Assembly (NCBI GenBank): GCA_964630795.1
Contig: CAZVWF010000027.1
Location: forward strand, 1 to 30,625
Direction: 5' to 3'
DNA: 30,625 nucleotides
From: SZUA-117 sp964630795
GTDB lineage: Bacteria; Pseudomonadota; Gammaproteobacteria; Steroidobacterales; Woeseiaceae
Shown here: positions 1 through 8,896 of the stretch, piece by piece
Layout of the letters: each line of letters starts with the position of its first letter
Position numbering within the stretch: the first letter of the stretch is position 1
Notes under the pieces: generated by a model
What the model was told of the DNA's origin: nothing
The model's database searches: none
The model's input: the letters and a program-made list of their open reading frames with translations, nothing else
Made by a program: the position numbers and the translations under genes

Positions 1-279
1 ATGGTCCTGAGTAGAGAAGATGTTGCAGGACGACCAGCGGATGTCTGCGCCCAGGTGTGCCAGCGTTTCGATCAGGACCGCGGTCTGGATGGTCATGTGC
101 AGGCAACCGGCCAGGCGTACGCCTTCCAGCGGCTTCTTGTCGCCATACTCTTCACGCAGTGCCATCAGGCCCGGCATTTCGGTTTCTGCGATCGCGATTT
201 CCTTGCGGCCCCACTCGGCCAGCTCGATATCCTTGACTTTGTAGTCCTGTGTTTGCAGTGCAACGGCTTCGCCGCTCAT
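1..279 (-). CDS. ahcY: Adenosylhomocysteinase, N-terminal part (cut by window edge)
   Basis: The first 93 codons of S-adenosylhomocysteine hydrolase, which splits SAH into adenosine and homocysteine in the cytoplasm and removes the product inhibitor of methyltransferases. The visible N-terminus has the family's opening pattern: YKVKDIELAEWGRKEI, then EMPGLMALREEYG, then the substrate-domain segment GCLHMTIQTAVLIETL. The start at 279 is supported by a GAGGAG ribosome binding site about 8 bases upstream. The gene lies only 24 bases after metK on the same strand, so the two are probably co-transcribed as an SAM-making and SAH-clearing pair. The C-terminal NAD-binding domain lies outside the window. 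Confidence 0.95.
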   Translation of the reverse strand, partial: MSGEAVALQTQDYKVKDIELAEWGRKEIAIAETEMPGLMALREEYGDKKPLEGVRLAGCLHMTIQTAVLIETLAHLGADIRWSSCNIFSTQDH

Positions 280-303
280 CAGTTTCTCCTCAAGATTTGC
301 TAA

Positions 304-1464
304 TCAGGCTGCGACCGAATCACAGAGGGCTTCGGCCTTGTCGGTACGTTCCCAGCTCAGATCAATATCCTCACGACCGAACGCGCCGTAGGCAGCGGTC
401 GGCTTGTAAATGGGTTTCAGGAGATCGAGCATCCTCAAGATGCCGTACGGGCGCAGGTCGAAGTGCTCGCGAACCAGCACGGTCAGTTCTTCCTCGCTGA
501 CTTTGCCCGTGCCGAACGTTGATACAGTGATCGATGTTGGCTCGGCCACGCCAATGGCGTAGGACACCTGGATCTCACAACGTTCTGCCAGTCCGGCTTT
601 GACGATGTTCTTGGCGACGTAGCGGCAGGCATACGCTGCAGAGCGGTCGACTTTCGATGGATCCTTGCCTGAAAACGCACCGCCACCGTGACGGGCTGCG
701 CCGCCATAGGTATCAACGATGATTTTCCGGCCCGTCAGTCCGCAGTCGCCCACCGGTCCGCCGATCTCGAAGCGGCCCGTTGGATTAATGTGGTACTTCG
801 TGTCTTTGCTGATCCACTCCGCCGGCAGGACCGGCTTGATGATTTCTTCCATGACCGCTTCGCGCAGATCGTCCATCTTGACGTCTGCATGGTGCTGTGA
901 TGACAGTACGACCGCATCGATGCCGGTCGGCTTGTTGTCTTCGTAGCGGAAGGTCACCTGGCTCTTGGCGTCGGGGCGCAGCCAGGGAAGAGTGCCGTTC
1001 TTGCGGACTTCTGCCTGGCGACGCACGAGCATGTGGGAGTAGGTGATCGGCGCCGGCATGAGCACATCGGTTTCATTGGTCGCGTAGCCGAACATCAGGC
1101 CCTGGTCGCCCGCGCCCTGGGATTCCGGATCTTCGCGGTCGACGCCCTGCGCGATGTCCGGGGACTGCTTGCCCAGGCCGTTGAGCACGGCACAGGTGTT
1201 GCCATCGAACCCCATGTCGGAATCGGTGTAGCCGATTTCACAGATGGTTTTCCGAACGAGTTCCTCGATATCGACCCAGGCACTGGTGGTCACTTCGCCG
1301 GCCACCAGGACCAAACCCGTCTTGACCAGCGTCTCGCAGGCGACGCGCGCGGACGAGTCTCCGGCGATGATGGCATCCAGAACCGCATCCGACACCTGGT
1401 CGGATATCTTGTCAGGATGGCCCTCGGACACGGACTCCGAGGTGAAAAGATAGGAATCACTCAT
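304..1464 (-). CDS. metK: S-adenosylmethionine synthase
   Basis: MetK makes SAM from methionine and ATP. The 386-residue protein is full length for the bacterial family. Visible motifs are the N-terminal EGHPDKISDQ segment (H16, D18; ATP and Mg contacts), the methionine-loop region with GAGDQGLMFGYA, and the phosphate-binding GGGAFSGKDPSKVDRSAAY stretch in the C-terminal third. It is upstream of ahcY in a probable two-gene operon and divergent from tkt. No strong Shine-Dalgarno sequence precedes the ATG. I looked for an SAH- or SAM-type riboswitch in the upstream 224 bases and did not recognise one. Confidence 0.97.
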   Translation of the reverse strand: MSDSYLFTSESVSEGHPDKISDQVSDAVLDAIIAGDSSARVACETLVKTGLVLVAGEVTTSAWVDIEELVRKTICEIGYTDSDMGFDGNTCAVLNGLGKQSPDIAQGVDREDPESQGAGDQGLMFGYATNETDVLMPAPITYSHMLVRRQAEVRKNGTLPWLRPDAKSQVTFRYEDNKPTGIDAVVLSSQHHADVKMDDLREAVMEEIIKPVLPAEWISKDTKYHINPTGRFEIGGPVGDCGLTGRKIIVDTYGGAARHGGGAFSGKDPSKVDRSAAYACRYVAKNIVKAGLAERCEIQVSYAIGVAEPTSITVSTFGTGKVSEEELTVLVREHFDLRPYGILRMLDLLKPIYKPTAAYGAFGREDIDLSWERTDKAEALCDSVAA

Positions 1465-1498
1465 GAAAATAGCTTGTTGGTAGTTATGCGAGCCCGCG

Positions 1499-1504
1499 AT
1501 TGTA
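1499..1504 (-). promoter_or_regulatory. Possible -10 box for metK-ahcY
   Basis: Read on the minus strand the hexamer is TACAAT, a 5/6 match to the sigma-70 -10 box, 34 bases before the metK ATG. No good -35 hexamer lies at 16-18 bases, so this is a weak call from position and one box only. Confidence 0.3.
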
Positions 1505-1653
1505 CCCCACGGGTGCAGCCGGGTACTACGTGACGACGGTAACTAATTGTCACTATCGACCAAATCAACAGAACGGCTTGCTACGCCTCCCGCAAACAGG
1601 GAAAATGCGCGGCGTCGGCGGAAGTCACCAGCCCCGACACGCTCGGACTTAAC

Positions 1654-1659
1654 GATAAT
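1654..1659 (+). promoter_or_regulatory. Possible -10 box for tkt
   Basis: GATAAT (5/6 match to TATAAT) lies 29 bases before the tkt ATG in the metK/tkt divergent region. I see no convincing -35 partner. A second weak pair, TTGCTA (1578-1583) and GAAAAT (1601-1606) with a 17-base spacer, is an alternative. Confidence 0.25.
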
Positions 1660-1688
1660 CAAAGGCCGCAAAGGTCCCATACCTGCCA

Positions 1689-3725
1689 ATGTCACAACAA
1701 TCCAGCCGCACGACCGCAGCCGGTCCGACTGACCGTCGCAAACTGGCCAACGCTGTTCGCGCACTTTCGATGGATGCCGTCCAGGCAGCCAACTCAGGCC
1801 ACCCGGGCATGCCCATGGGCATGGCCGACATCGCCGAAGTGCTGTGGAACGATTACCTCAAACACAACCCCGGGAATCCCACCTGGGTCGATCGCGATCG
1901 ATTTGTGCTCTCGAACGGGCACGGTTCGATGCTCTTGTACAGCCTGCTGCACCTGAGCGGTTATCCGTTGCCGATCGATGAGCTCAGGAATTTTCGCCAG
2001 TTTGGCAGGCACACCGCCGGCCATCCCGAGCGCGAATTGGGTCTCGGTATCGAGACCACCACGGGGCCGCTGGGCCAGGGCATCACGAATGCTGTAGGCA
2101 TGGCGCTGGCCGAAAAGATGCTCGCGTCGACCTTCAATCGCGATGGCTACGACATCGTGGATCATCGCACCTGGGTTTTCACCGGTGATGGCTGCCTGAT
2201 GGAAGGCATCTCTCACGAGGCCTGTTCGCTCGCAGGTACGCTGAAGCTCGGCAAACTGATTTGCCTGTATGACGACAACGGCATTTCGATCGACGGCGAA
2301 ACCGATGGCTGGTTCACGGACGACACGGCGAAGCGTTTCGAGTCCTATGGCTGGCAGGTGATCGACAAGGTTGATGGCCATGACAGCGCGTCGATTGCGG
2401 CGGCGATCAATGCCGCCATCGCGGACACCGACAGGCCGACGCTGATTTGTTGCAAGACGATTATTGGCTACGGCTCGCCGAACAAGCAAGGTACGGCCGG
2501 CACGCACGGCGCACCGCTCGGTGACGACGAGATCGCTGAGGTCAGGAAGACGATCGGCTGGGAATACCCGCCGTTCGAGATCCCGGCGGACGTCGCCGAC
2601 GGCTGGGATGCACGGGACGCAGGCTCGGTCGCAGAGGCTGACTGGGGGAAGACCTGGGACGCCTACAAAGAAGCGCATCCCGATCTGGCCGCAGAATACG
2701 AGCGGCGCATGGAGGGTGACCTGCCGGCCGACTGGAGCGATTTTGCCGATAAAGCCATTGCGGAAATCGATGCAACCGGTGCAGATATGGCGACGCGCAA
2801 AGCGTCACTGGTGGCCCTGAACGCGTTTACGCCGGCGCTGCCGGAAATGGCAGGCGGTTCTGCGGACCTTACGGGTTCGAACCTGACCCGGCACTCCGGA
2901 TCGGCTGATATCACCGGGGACAACGCCTCCGGCAACTACATCTACTTTGGCGTGCGAGAGTTCGGCATGGCCGCAATTTGCAACGGCATGGGCCTGCATG
3001 GCGGTGTTTTGCCATATTCCGGCACCTTCCTCGTATTCTCGGACTACGCGCGCAATGCGCTTCGCATGGCGGCACTGATGGAACTTCGCAATGTGTTCGT
3101 GTTTACGCATGATTCGATCGGGCTCGGCGAAGACGGTCCGACACACCAGCCGGTCGAGCACGTGCAGAGTTTGCGGATCATGCCCAACATGCGGGTCTGG
3201 CGACCTTGCGACACCGTTGAAACCGCGGTGGCATGGCGTGATGCACTCGAAAATACGAACGGCCCGACCAGCCTGGTGCTGACCCGCCAGGGATTGCCGC
3301 ATCAGACGCGTTCGAAAGACCAGGTCCAAGCGATTCGCCACGGCGGCTACGTGCTGCGTGATTGCGACGGCACGCCCGAACTCATTCTGATAGCGACGGG
3401 CTCGGAAGTTCCGCTGGCGATGGCCGCCGCAGAAGCAATGGCCGCCGCCGGCCGCCAGGTGCGTGTCGTGTCAATGCCATGTACCGAGGCCTTCGACGAA
3501 CAGCCGGAGGACTATCGCGCGTCCGTGCTGCCGCCATCCGTGACGGCGCGGGTCGCAATCGAAGCCGGTGTAACCGATGGCTGGTGGCGCTACGTCGGCA
3601 CCGGGGGTCGTGTCATCGGCATGAGCAGTTTTGGCGCGTCAGCGCCGGCGGACGAACTATTCCGCCACTTTGGCTTCTCTCAAGACAACGTCATCAAAGT
3701 CGCCAGCGAGTTGCTGGCATCGTAA
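1689..3725 (+). CDS. tkt: Transketolase
   Basis: Thiamine-diphosphate enzyme that moves two-carbon units between sugar phosphates and links the pentose phosphate pathway to glycolysis. The 678 residues match the usual bacterial length (E. coli TktA 663). The N-terminal NSGHPGMPMG motif with H38, the cofactor/Mg motif starting GDG at residues 166-168, the DDNGISIDGETDGW loop, and the pyrimidine domain with SADLTGSNLT and YFGVREFGM are all present, so it looks intact. It heads a tkt-gap-pgk run on the plus strand; gap starts 19 bases after its stop. The start at 1689 has only a weak AAAGGT upstream, so the exact initiator is less certain than the identity. Confidence 0.97.
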   Translation: MSQQSSRTTAAGPTDRRKLANAVRALSMDAVQAANSGHPGMPMGMADIAEVLWNDYLKHNPGNPTWVDRDRFVLSNGHGSMLLYSLLHLSGYPLPIDELRNFRQFGRHTAGHPERELGLGIETTTGPLGQGITNAVGMALAEKMLASTFNRDGYDIVDHRTWVFTGDGCLMEGISHEACSLAGTLKLGKLICLYDDNGISIDGETDGWFTDDTAKRFESYGWQVIDKVDGHDSASIAAAINAAIADTDRPTLICCKTIIGYGSPNKQGTAGTHGAPLGDDEIAEVRKTIGWEYPPFEIPADVADGWDARDAGSVAEADWGKTWDAYKEAHPDLAAEYERRMEGDLPADWSDFADKAIAEIDATGADMATRKASLVALNAFTPALPEMAGGSADLTGSNLTRHSGSADITGDNASGNYIYFGVREFGMAAICNGMGLHGGVLPYSGTFLVFSDYARNALRMAALMELRNVFVFTHDSIGLGEDGPTHQPVEHVQSLRIMPNMRVWRPCDTVETAVAWRDALENTNGPTSLVLTRQGLPHQTRSKDQVQAIRHGGYVLRDCDGTPELILIATGSEVPLAMAAAEAMAAAGRQVRVVSMPCTEAFDEQPEDYRASVLPPSVTARVAIEAGVTDGWWRYVGTGGRVIGMSSFGASAPADELFRHFGFSQDNVIKVASELLAS

Positions 3726-3744
3726 CGAATACCAGGAGACAGAA

Positions 3745-4758
3745 ATGGCTATCAAGGTCGGCATTAACGGATATGGCCGAATCGGCAGAAACATCCTGCG
3801 CGCGATCCACGAGTCGGGGCGTGCAGGCGAATTTGACGTGGTTGCGCTGAACGATCTCGGCGACGCTAATACCAATGCGCACCTGACGCGCTACGATACT
3901 GCACATGGCCAGTTCCCCGGTACGGTCGAGGTCGATGGCGGTGATATCATCGTCAACGGTGATCGGATTAAAGTCCTGGCAGAGCGCGATCCCGCCAAAT
4001 TGCCGTGGGGTGACCTCGGTGTCGATGTTGTTTTCGAATCAACCGGGTTCTTTCGCACCGCAGAAACTGCCGGCAAGCACATCGAGGGCGGCGCCAGGAA
4101 GGTCGTCATCTCCGCGCCCGGAGGCGAAGGCGTCAAGAAAACCATTGTCTACGGCGTCAATCACGACACGCTGGAAGCCGGCGACGAGATCATTTCCAAT
4201 GCCTCATGCACGACCAACTGTCTCGCGCCGCTGGTCAAGCCGCTCCACGAAGCCATTGGCGTCAAGCACGGCATCATGACGACGATTCACGCCTATACGA
4301 ACGACCAGGTCCTGACCGACGTTTTCCACAAAGACCTGCGCCGGGCGCGTTCGGCCACGATGTCGCAGATCCCAACCAGCACCGGCGCGGCCAAAGCTGT
4401 CGGCCTTGTGCTGCCAGAACTCAATGGCAAGCTCGATGGATTCTCAATGCGTGTACCGACGATCAACGTATCCGCGGTCGACCTGACTTTTGTTGCCGAA
4501 CGCGAGACGTCGATTGACGAGATCAATGATGTACTGCGCGCGGCCAGTGAAGGCCCGCTGAAAGGCGTCCTGAACTACAACGATGAACCGCTCGTATCGG
4601 TCGACTTCAATCACAATCCCGCGTCATCGACTTATGATGCGGGACTGACGAAGGTTATCGACGGTACTTGTGTGAAGGTCGTTTCCTGGTATGACAATGA
4701 GTGGGGTTTCTCCAATCGGATGTTGGACACCACTGTCGCGCTGATGAACGCAAGCTAG
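3745..4758 (+). CDS. gap: Glyceraldehyde-3-phosphate dehydrogenase, type I
   Basis: Oxidises glyceraldehyde-3-phosphate to 1,3-bisphosphoglycerate (or the reverse in gluconeogenesis). The ATG at 3745 has an AGGAG site 6 bases upstream and opens directly on the Rossmann motif VGINGYGRIGRN; the reading frame is open back to 3631 inside tkt, but that extension lacks homology. The 337-residue protein has catalytic Cys155 in NASCTTNC, His182 in MTTIHAYT, and the WYDNEWGFSNRM C-terminal signature. The segment ending in HKDLRRARSA reads LTDVF before it, not the Leu-Pro pair of strictly NAD-specific GAPDHs. A similar form occurs in other proteobacterial GAPDHs as I recall, so cofactor choice is not settled. 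Confidence 0.96.
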   Translation: MAIKVGINGYGRIGRNILRAIHESGRAGEFDVVALNDLGDANTNAHLTRYDTAHGQFPGTVEVDGGDIIVNGDRIKVLAERDPAKLPWGDLGVDVVFESTGFFRTAETAGKHIEGGARKVVISAPGGEGVKKTIVYGVNHDTLEAGDEIISNASCTTNCLAPLVKPLHEAIGVKHGIMTTIHAYTNDQVLTDVFHKDLRRARSATMSQIPTSTGAAKAVGLVLPELNGKLDGFSMRVPTINVSAVDLTFVAERETSIDEINDVLRAASEGPLKGVLNYNDEPLVSVDFNHNPASSTYDAGLTKVIDGTCVKVVSWYDNEWGFSNRMLDTTVALMNAS

Positions 4759-4777
4759 CGAAGGCCAGGCCCGTTCC

Positions 4778-5953
4778 ATGGCCATCATTCGCATGGGTGA
4801 GGTCGACCTCGCCGGTAAGCGCGTCCTGATTCGCGAAGACCTCAACGTGCCCGTCGTCGACGGGCAGGTGACCAGTGACGCGCGAATTCGCGCTGCACTA
4901 CCGACCATTCAGGCGGCGCTCGGTGCCGGTGCCACGGTGATGCTGATGTCACATCTCGGACGCCCGACCGAGGGCCAGGCCGACGCGCAGTTTTCGCTGG
5001 CGCCGGTTGCCGCGCGTCTCGGTGAGCTGCTCGGTAGCGAGGTATCACTGGTGGCCGACTGGATTGACGGTGTCGATGCCGAGCCGGGTACGGTGATCCT
5101 GCTGGAAAACGTTCGTTTTCTCCCTGGCGAAAAGGCCTGCGATGACGGTCTCGCACGAAAGATGGCAGCGCTTTGCGATGTTTTCGTTATGGATGCATTC
5201 GGGACCGCACACCGGGCACAGGCGAGCACCTATGGTGTTGCGAAGTTTGCGCCCGTCGCCTGTGCGGGGCCGTTGCTGTCAGGTGAACTCAAGGCACTGG
5301 CGAAAGCGCTCGATAATCCTGCGCGGCCAATGGTTGCCATCGTCGGCGGTTCGAAGGTGTCGACGAAACTGACGGTACTCGAGGCACTAGGCAATGTCGT
5401 CGACCAGTTGATCGTGGGTGGCGGTATCGCCAATACGTTCATCGCCGCGGCGGGTCACCATGTTGGCGAGTCACTGCACGAGCCCGACATGCTGGATACG
5501 GCGTCGGCGCTCGCCGCCAATGATCAGGACAGGGTGGAAATCCCGGTGCCTGATGACGTTGTCGTGGCCGATTCATTTTCTGCGGACGCGACAGCGACGA
5601 CCAGGTCGGTCACAGAGGTTGCGGCGAATGAACTGATTCTCGACATCGGACCGCAAACTGCGGCGCGATTCGCGGCGTTACTGAAAGACGCCGGCACCAT
5701 CATCTGGAACGGGCCGGTCGGCGTGTTCGAGTTCGACCAGTTTGGTGAGGGTACCCGCGTCCTGGCGGAGGCTATCGCTGACAGCACCGCATTCTCCGTT
5801 GCAGGCGGTGGCGATACACTTGCGGCAATCGACAAGTACGGGGTCGCCGATCGCATCTCTTATATATCCACGGGTGGCGGTGCGTTTCTGGAGTTCGTTG
5901 AAGGCAAGACGTTGCCTGCGGTAGCCATCCTCGAGGATAGAGCGGCAGGCTAA
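4778..5953 (+). CDS. pgk: Phosphoglycerate kinase
   Basis: Transfers phosphate between 1,3-bisphosphoglycerate and ADP. At 391 residues it is the normal monomeric bacterial size. Motifs in order: IREDLNVPVVDG near the N-terminus, SHLGRP, the hinge region GGSKVSTKLTVLEAL, NGPVGVFEF, and the nucleotide-loop GGGDTLAAIDKYG near the end. It follows gap by 19 bases and is presumably in the same transcript. The start at 4778 has only a weak AAGG upstream; an in-frame ATG five codons later is a less likely alternative. It ends four bases from the oppositely oriented PhoX-family gene with no recognisable terminator between them. Confidence 0.97.
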   Translation: MAIIRMGEVDLAGKRVLIREDLNVPVVDGQVTSDARIRAALPTIQAALGAGATVMLMSHLGRPTEGQADAQFSLAPVAARLGELLGSEVSLVADWIDGVDAEPGTVILLENVRFLPGEKACDDGLARKMAALCDVFVMDAFGTAHRAQASTYGVAKFAPVACAGPLLSGELKALAKALDNPARPMVAIVGGSKVSTKLTVLEALGNVVDQLIVGGGIANTFIAAAGHHVGESLHEPDMLDTASALAANDQDRVEIPVPDDVVVADSFSADATATTRSVTEVAANELILDIGPQTAARFAALLKDAGTIIWNGPVGVFEFDQFGEGTRVLAEAIADSTAFSVAGGGDTLAAIDKYGVADRISYISTGGGAFLEFVEGKTLPAVAILEDRAAG

Positions 5954-5957
5954 AGAG

Positions 5958-7331
5958 CTACCTCGTGACGGACCAGGGGCCGGTGATGGCCAGCGTCACA
6001 TGGGCTTGCTGCACATTGACGAACAACGTCGACCCGTCCGGTGAGAAACAGACGCCCGCCAGTTCCGCGCCTTCCCAGGAGTTACCCGCGATACGATACT
6101 GAATGCCGTCCGGCCGAACGGCGACCATGCCACAGTAGCCCGGCGTATCTTCGCAAACGATGAGATCGCCCCACGGGCTGAGTGTCAGGTTGTCAGCGTT
6201 GCGCAACATGCTGTCTGACAGAGATTCTGCAATCAGGGCGAGCCTGGCCGGCGCCGCGGATTCCTCGTCGGTCCCTTCAGCGGGACTCGGGCGATAAACG
6301 AATATCTGGCCCATCCCGTCCGGGCCGCCAATGGTGGCTGTGAACGCGAAGTCCTGCCCGGAGCGGCAGATTCCCTCGCCCCGAGCGAAAATTGCCCCGC
6401 CTTGCTCCTGGGCGCGAAGCCGTAAATTGTTTTCGTTGGGATCGGGGTCGTCGAGGTCGACCCATTCGACATCGAGCCAGGCATGCGGCACGAGTGGCAC
6501 GCCCTCCCAGTTCCGCGTGTCGAACATCGGTCTGTCTATGATCCTGAGCGCCTGCAGCCGACCGCCCTCATGCAGTTTGCCCGGTACGTTTGGTATGAAC
6601 CGATAAAATGCGCTGTTCCACCGATCTTCGGTCAGGTACACGATACCGGTTTCCGGATCGACGGAAGCTGCCTCGTGCTCAAAACGACCCATCGCGGTCA
6701 GTGGTACCGGGTCTACCAGGCCGTCCGCGCTGGCTGGGACTTCGAAAATGTAGCCATGGCGTTTCTCACGATGTACTACACGACCGTACTCGAATCCGGG
6801 GCCGGGATTCGTAAACGTTTCCTCGCAACTCAGCCAGCTTCCCCACGGGGTCGGGCCGCCCGCACAATTGATTGCCGTGCCCGCCAGGCTCAGGTGCATG
6901 CCGAGGCGTTCCCCGGTGGACAGGTCGTAGTGGATCGTTGATGTGCCCCCGATGCCGGGTGTCGTGCGGTTGCCGAGGTCATAGATTTTTTCGGTATCCA
7001 CCGATTCGAGGCGCTTGAGCGATTCACCGAAAGGACTGAATTCCTGTTGGCTCGCGCTCAGTTCGTGATTACAGATCAGTCTGACGGTGCCGTTGCCCGC
7101 GTCGAAAGCCGCCATGCCGTCCGGAAGCCCCGGCATACGCAGCCCGTCGTCCATCTCTTCACCCATACGGGCGATGACAGAGTAGGAAAAACCTTCCGGC
7201 AGATCGAGCAGACCCTGCGGGTCGGTGACCAGTGCCCCGAAGCCGGCTGAGGTCCCATCGTTCGCGAACACCGTGGTTGGTGTTGCGGCGGTGACGGCAA
7301 GCGTCTGCAGAAATCGTCGGCGGCTGATCAT
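5958..7331 (-). CDS. PhoX-family (DUF839) protein with Tat signal
   Basis: A 457-residue probable exported metallo-phosphatase or related beta-propeller protein. It opens with a twin-arginine signal (SRRRFLQTLAVTAATPTT, likely cleavage after VFA at residue 23), so export as a folded protein is expected. PhoX-like marks are CNHE at 87-90, GSWLSCEET at 165-172 (Cys-Glu-Glu in the position of PhoX metal ligands), DRWNSAFYRFIPN, GQIFVYRPS and DNLTLSPWGDLIVCED. It is shorter than characterised PhoX alkaline phosphatases (about 600-700 residues), so phosphatase activity is inferred, not certain. The frame is open to 7661, but that would overlap pyk; the start at 7331 puts the Tat motif at the N-terminus. 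An ATG at 7373 is the alternative. Confidence 0.85.
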   Translation of the reverse strand: MISRRRFLQTLAVTAATPTTVFANDGTSAGFGALVTDPQGLLDLPEGFSYSVIARMGEEMDDGLRMPGLPDGMAAFDAGNGTVRLICNHELSASQQEFSPFGESLKRLESVDTEKIYDLGNRTTPGIGGTSTIHYDLSTGERLGMHLSLAGTAINCAGGPTPWGSWLSCEETFTNPGPGFEYGRVVHREKRHGYIFEVPASADGLVDPVPLTAMGRFEHEAASVDPETGIVYLTEDRWNSAFYRFIPNVPGKLHEGGRLQALRIIDRPMFDTRNWEGVPLVPHAWLDVEWVDLDDPDPNENNLRLRAQEQGGAIFARGEGICRSGQDFAFTATIGGPDGMGQIFVYRPSPAEGTDEESAAPARLALIAESLSDSMLRNADNLTLSPWGDLIVCEDTPGYCGMVAVRPDGIQYRIAGNSWEGAELAGVCFSPDGSTLFVNVQQAHVTLAITGPWSVTR

Positions 7332-7430
7332 GTGGCGGCAGGGTCCTGACCCATTGAACGTTCGATATAGCATAGCGGTTTTACGTTCAGGTGACATCGG
7401 CGAAAGTACACACTGTGGGTCGGTTACGTG

Positions 7431-7439
7431 TGCAATAAT
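7431..7439 (+). promoter_or_regulatory. Possible extended -10 box for pyk
   Basis: TGCAATAAT fits an extended -10 element (TGn followed by AATAAT, 5/6 to TATAAT) and ends eight bases before the pyk ATG. Initiation would then fall on or next to the A of the ATG. There is no clear -35 and no Shine-Dalgarno sequence. Confidence 0.35.
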
Positions 7440-7446
7440 CACGCCC

Positions 7447-8883
7447 ATGAAACGCCGAACAAAGATAGTTGCCACGCTCGGGCCGTCGACCGACGATCCG
7501 GAAACGCTGTGCAGGATGATCGATGCCGGTCTTGATGTCGCACGGTTCAATTTTTCCCATGGCAACCAGGACGAGCAAAAAGCCCGGCTCGAGATGCTGC
7601 GGTCAGCGGCGGCGGAGCGCGGACAGTTCGTCGGCGTCATCGGCGATTTGCAGGGTCCCAAGATTCGGGTGCGTCAATTTCACAAGGCGAGTGTCACCCT
7701 CAAGAAAGATCACGATTTTTTCCTGGATCCGGAACTCGGTGACGCTGAGGGTACGAAGAAGGGTGTCGGCATTGCCTATGAAAATCTGCACAAGGACGTG
7801 GCGCCGGGCGATGCGCTCCTGCTCAACGACGGCCAGATCATACTGAGGGTCGTAAGGATTGACGGCGTTCGCGTCCATACCACCGTTGAAGTCGGCGGCG
7901 TCCTGTCGGATCACAAGGGCATCAACCGGCAGGGCGGCGGACTGTCTGCGGACGCACTGACCGATAAGGACCGGTCCGACATTCGTTTCGCTGCCGAGAT
8001 GGACATGGACTACATCGCGGTGTCATTTATCCGCACCGCGGATGACGTTCGTGAGGCGCGCCGGCTCCTGGAGGAGGCGGGCGGCCGCGGCGGGATCATT
8101 GCCAAAATCGAGCGCGTAGAGGCGCTTGATCACATCGATGAGATCACCGACGTAGCAGACGCCATCATGGTGGCGAGGGGCGACCTCGGGGTCGAGATGG
8201 GTTATGCGGAGCTCACGGGTAAACAAAAGCACATCATCAAGCGCACTCGTTACTCGAACAAGATCGTCATTACGGCGACACAGATGATGGAATCAATGAT
8301 CAATAACCCGATTCCGACGCGCGCCGAGGTGTCCGATGTCGCCAATGCCGTGATGGACGGTACTGACGCCGTCATGCTGTCGGCCGAAACCGCGGTCGGC
8401 AAGTATCCAGTTGAGGTTATCGATGCGATGGGCACTGTCTGCGTGGGCGCGGAGAAACACGTACTTGCACGTGGTCGCACATCGCATCGGCTCGATGATC
8501 GCTTTCGTGAGGTCGACGAGGCGATTGCCATGGCAGTCATGTACACCGCCAATCATCTGAACGTCAGTGCAATCATTGCCCTGACGGAGTCCGGTTCGAC
8601 CGCTCTGTGGATGTCGCGTATCCGATCCGACATTCCTATTTATGCTTTCACGCCGTACGATAAAACGAGTCGCCGCGTAACGCTTTACCGCGGCGTTTAT
8701 CCGGTGTCGTTCAAGATTCAAGAGTCGGATCTGAGGCTCCTGTATCGCGACATCTTCCAGACGCTCTTGTCCCACAACCTCGTTGAAGAAGGTGATCGCG
8801 TGATCTTCACGAAGGGTGACCTTGAGGGTGTCTCCGGCAGTACCAATTCCATGCAGATCGTCGAGGTCAACACCTCGATCTGA
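7447..8883 (+). CDS. pyk: Pyruvate kinase
   Basis: Last step of glycolysis, phosphoenolpyruvate plus ADP to pyruvate plus ATP. The 478-residue protein starts on MKRRTKIVATLGPS, the conserved beginning of the TIM barrel. It has NFSHG, the active-site IAKIER segment (K220), the MVARGDLGVEM metal/PEP signature, TATQMMESM, and a full C-terminal allosteric domain (ALTESGSTALWMSR). The frame continues upstream to 7225, but conservation begins at 7447. No Shine-Dalgarno is visible. It resembles the PykA-type enzymes of proteobacteria by length and general sequence, which I offer as inference. It is separated from pgk by the PhoX-family gene and followed 13 bases later by an Ntn-hydrolase. Confidence 0.96.
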   Translation: MKRRTKIVATLGPSTDDPETLCRMIDAGLDVARFNFSHGNQDEQKARLEMLRSAAAERGQFVGVIGDLQGPKIRVRQFHKASVTLKKDHDFFLDPELGDAEGTKKGVGIAYENLHKDVAPGDALLLNDGQIILRVVRIDGVRVHTTVEVGGVLSDHKGINRQGGGLSADALTDKDRSDIRFAAEMDMDYIAVSFIRTADDVREARRLLEEAGGRGGIIAKIERVEALDHIDEITDVADAIMVARGDLGVEMGYAELTGKQKHIIKRTRYSNKIVITATQMMESMINNPIPTRAEVSDVANAVMDGTDAVMLSAETAVGKYPVEVIDAMGTVCVGAEKHVLARGRTSHRLDDRFREVDEAIAMAVMYTANHLNVSAIIALTESGSTALWMSRIRSDIPIYAFTPYDKTSRRVTLYRGVYPVSFKIQESDLRLLYRDIFQTLLSHNLVEEGDRVIFTKGDLEGVSGSTNSMQIVEVNTSI

Positions 8884-8896
8884 ATTCAAAACCGAT

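Noticed and set aside
280..303. SAH riboswitch before ahcY
   Set aside because: The metK-ahcY gap is only 24 bases and is mostly ribosome binding site; the metK upstream region (1465-1688) also lacks a pattern that I could match.
1794..2678. A 294-codon open frame on the minus strand
   Set aside because: Antisense to the intact transketolase; no recognisable domain and Arg/Val-rich composition typical of a shadow frame.
3631..3744. Upstream extension of gap into tkt
   Set aside because: The frame is open by chance inside tkt; AGGAG and the Rossmann motif place the start at 3745.
7332..7661. Upstream extension of the PhoX-family frame by 110 codons
   Set aside because: It would overlap pyk on the other strand and bury the Tat signal inside the protein.
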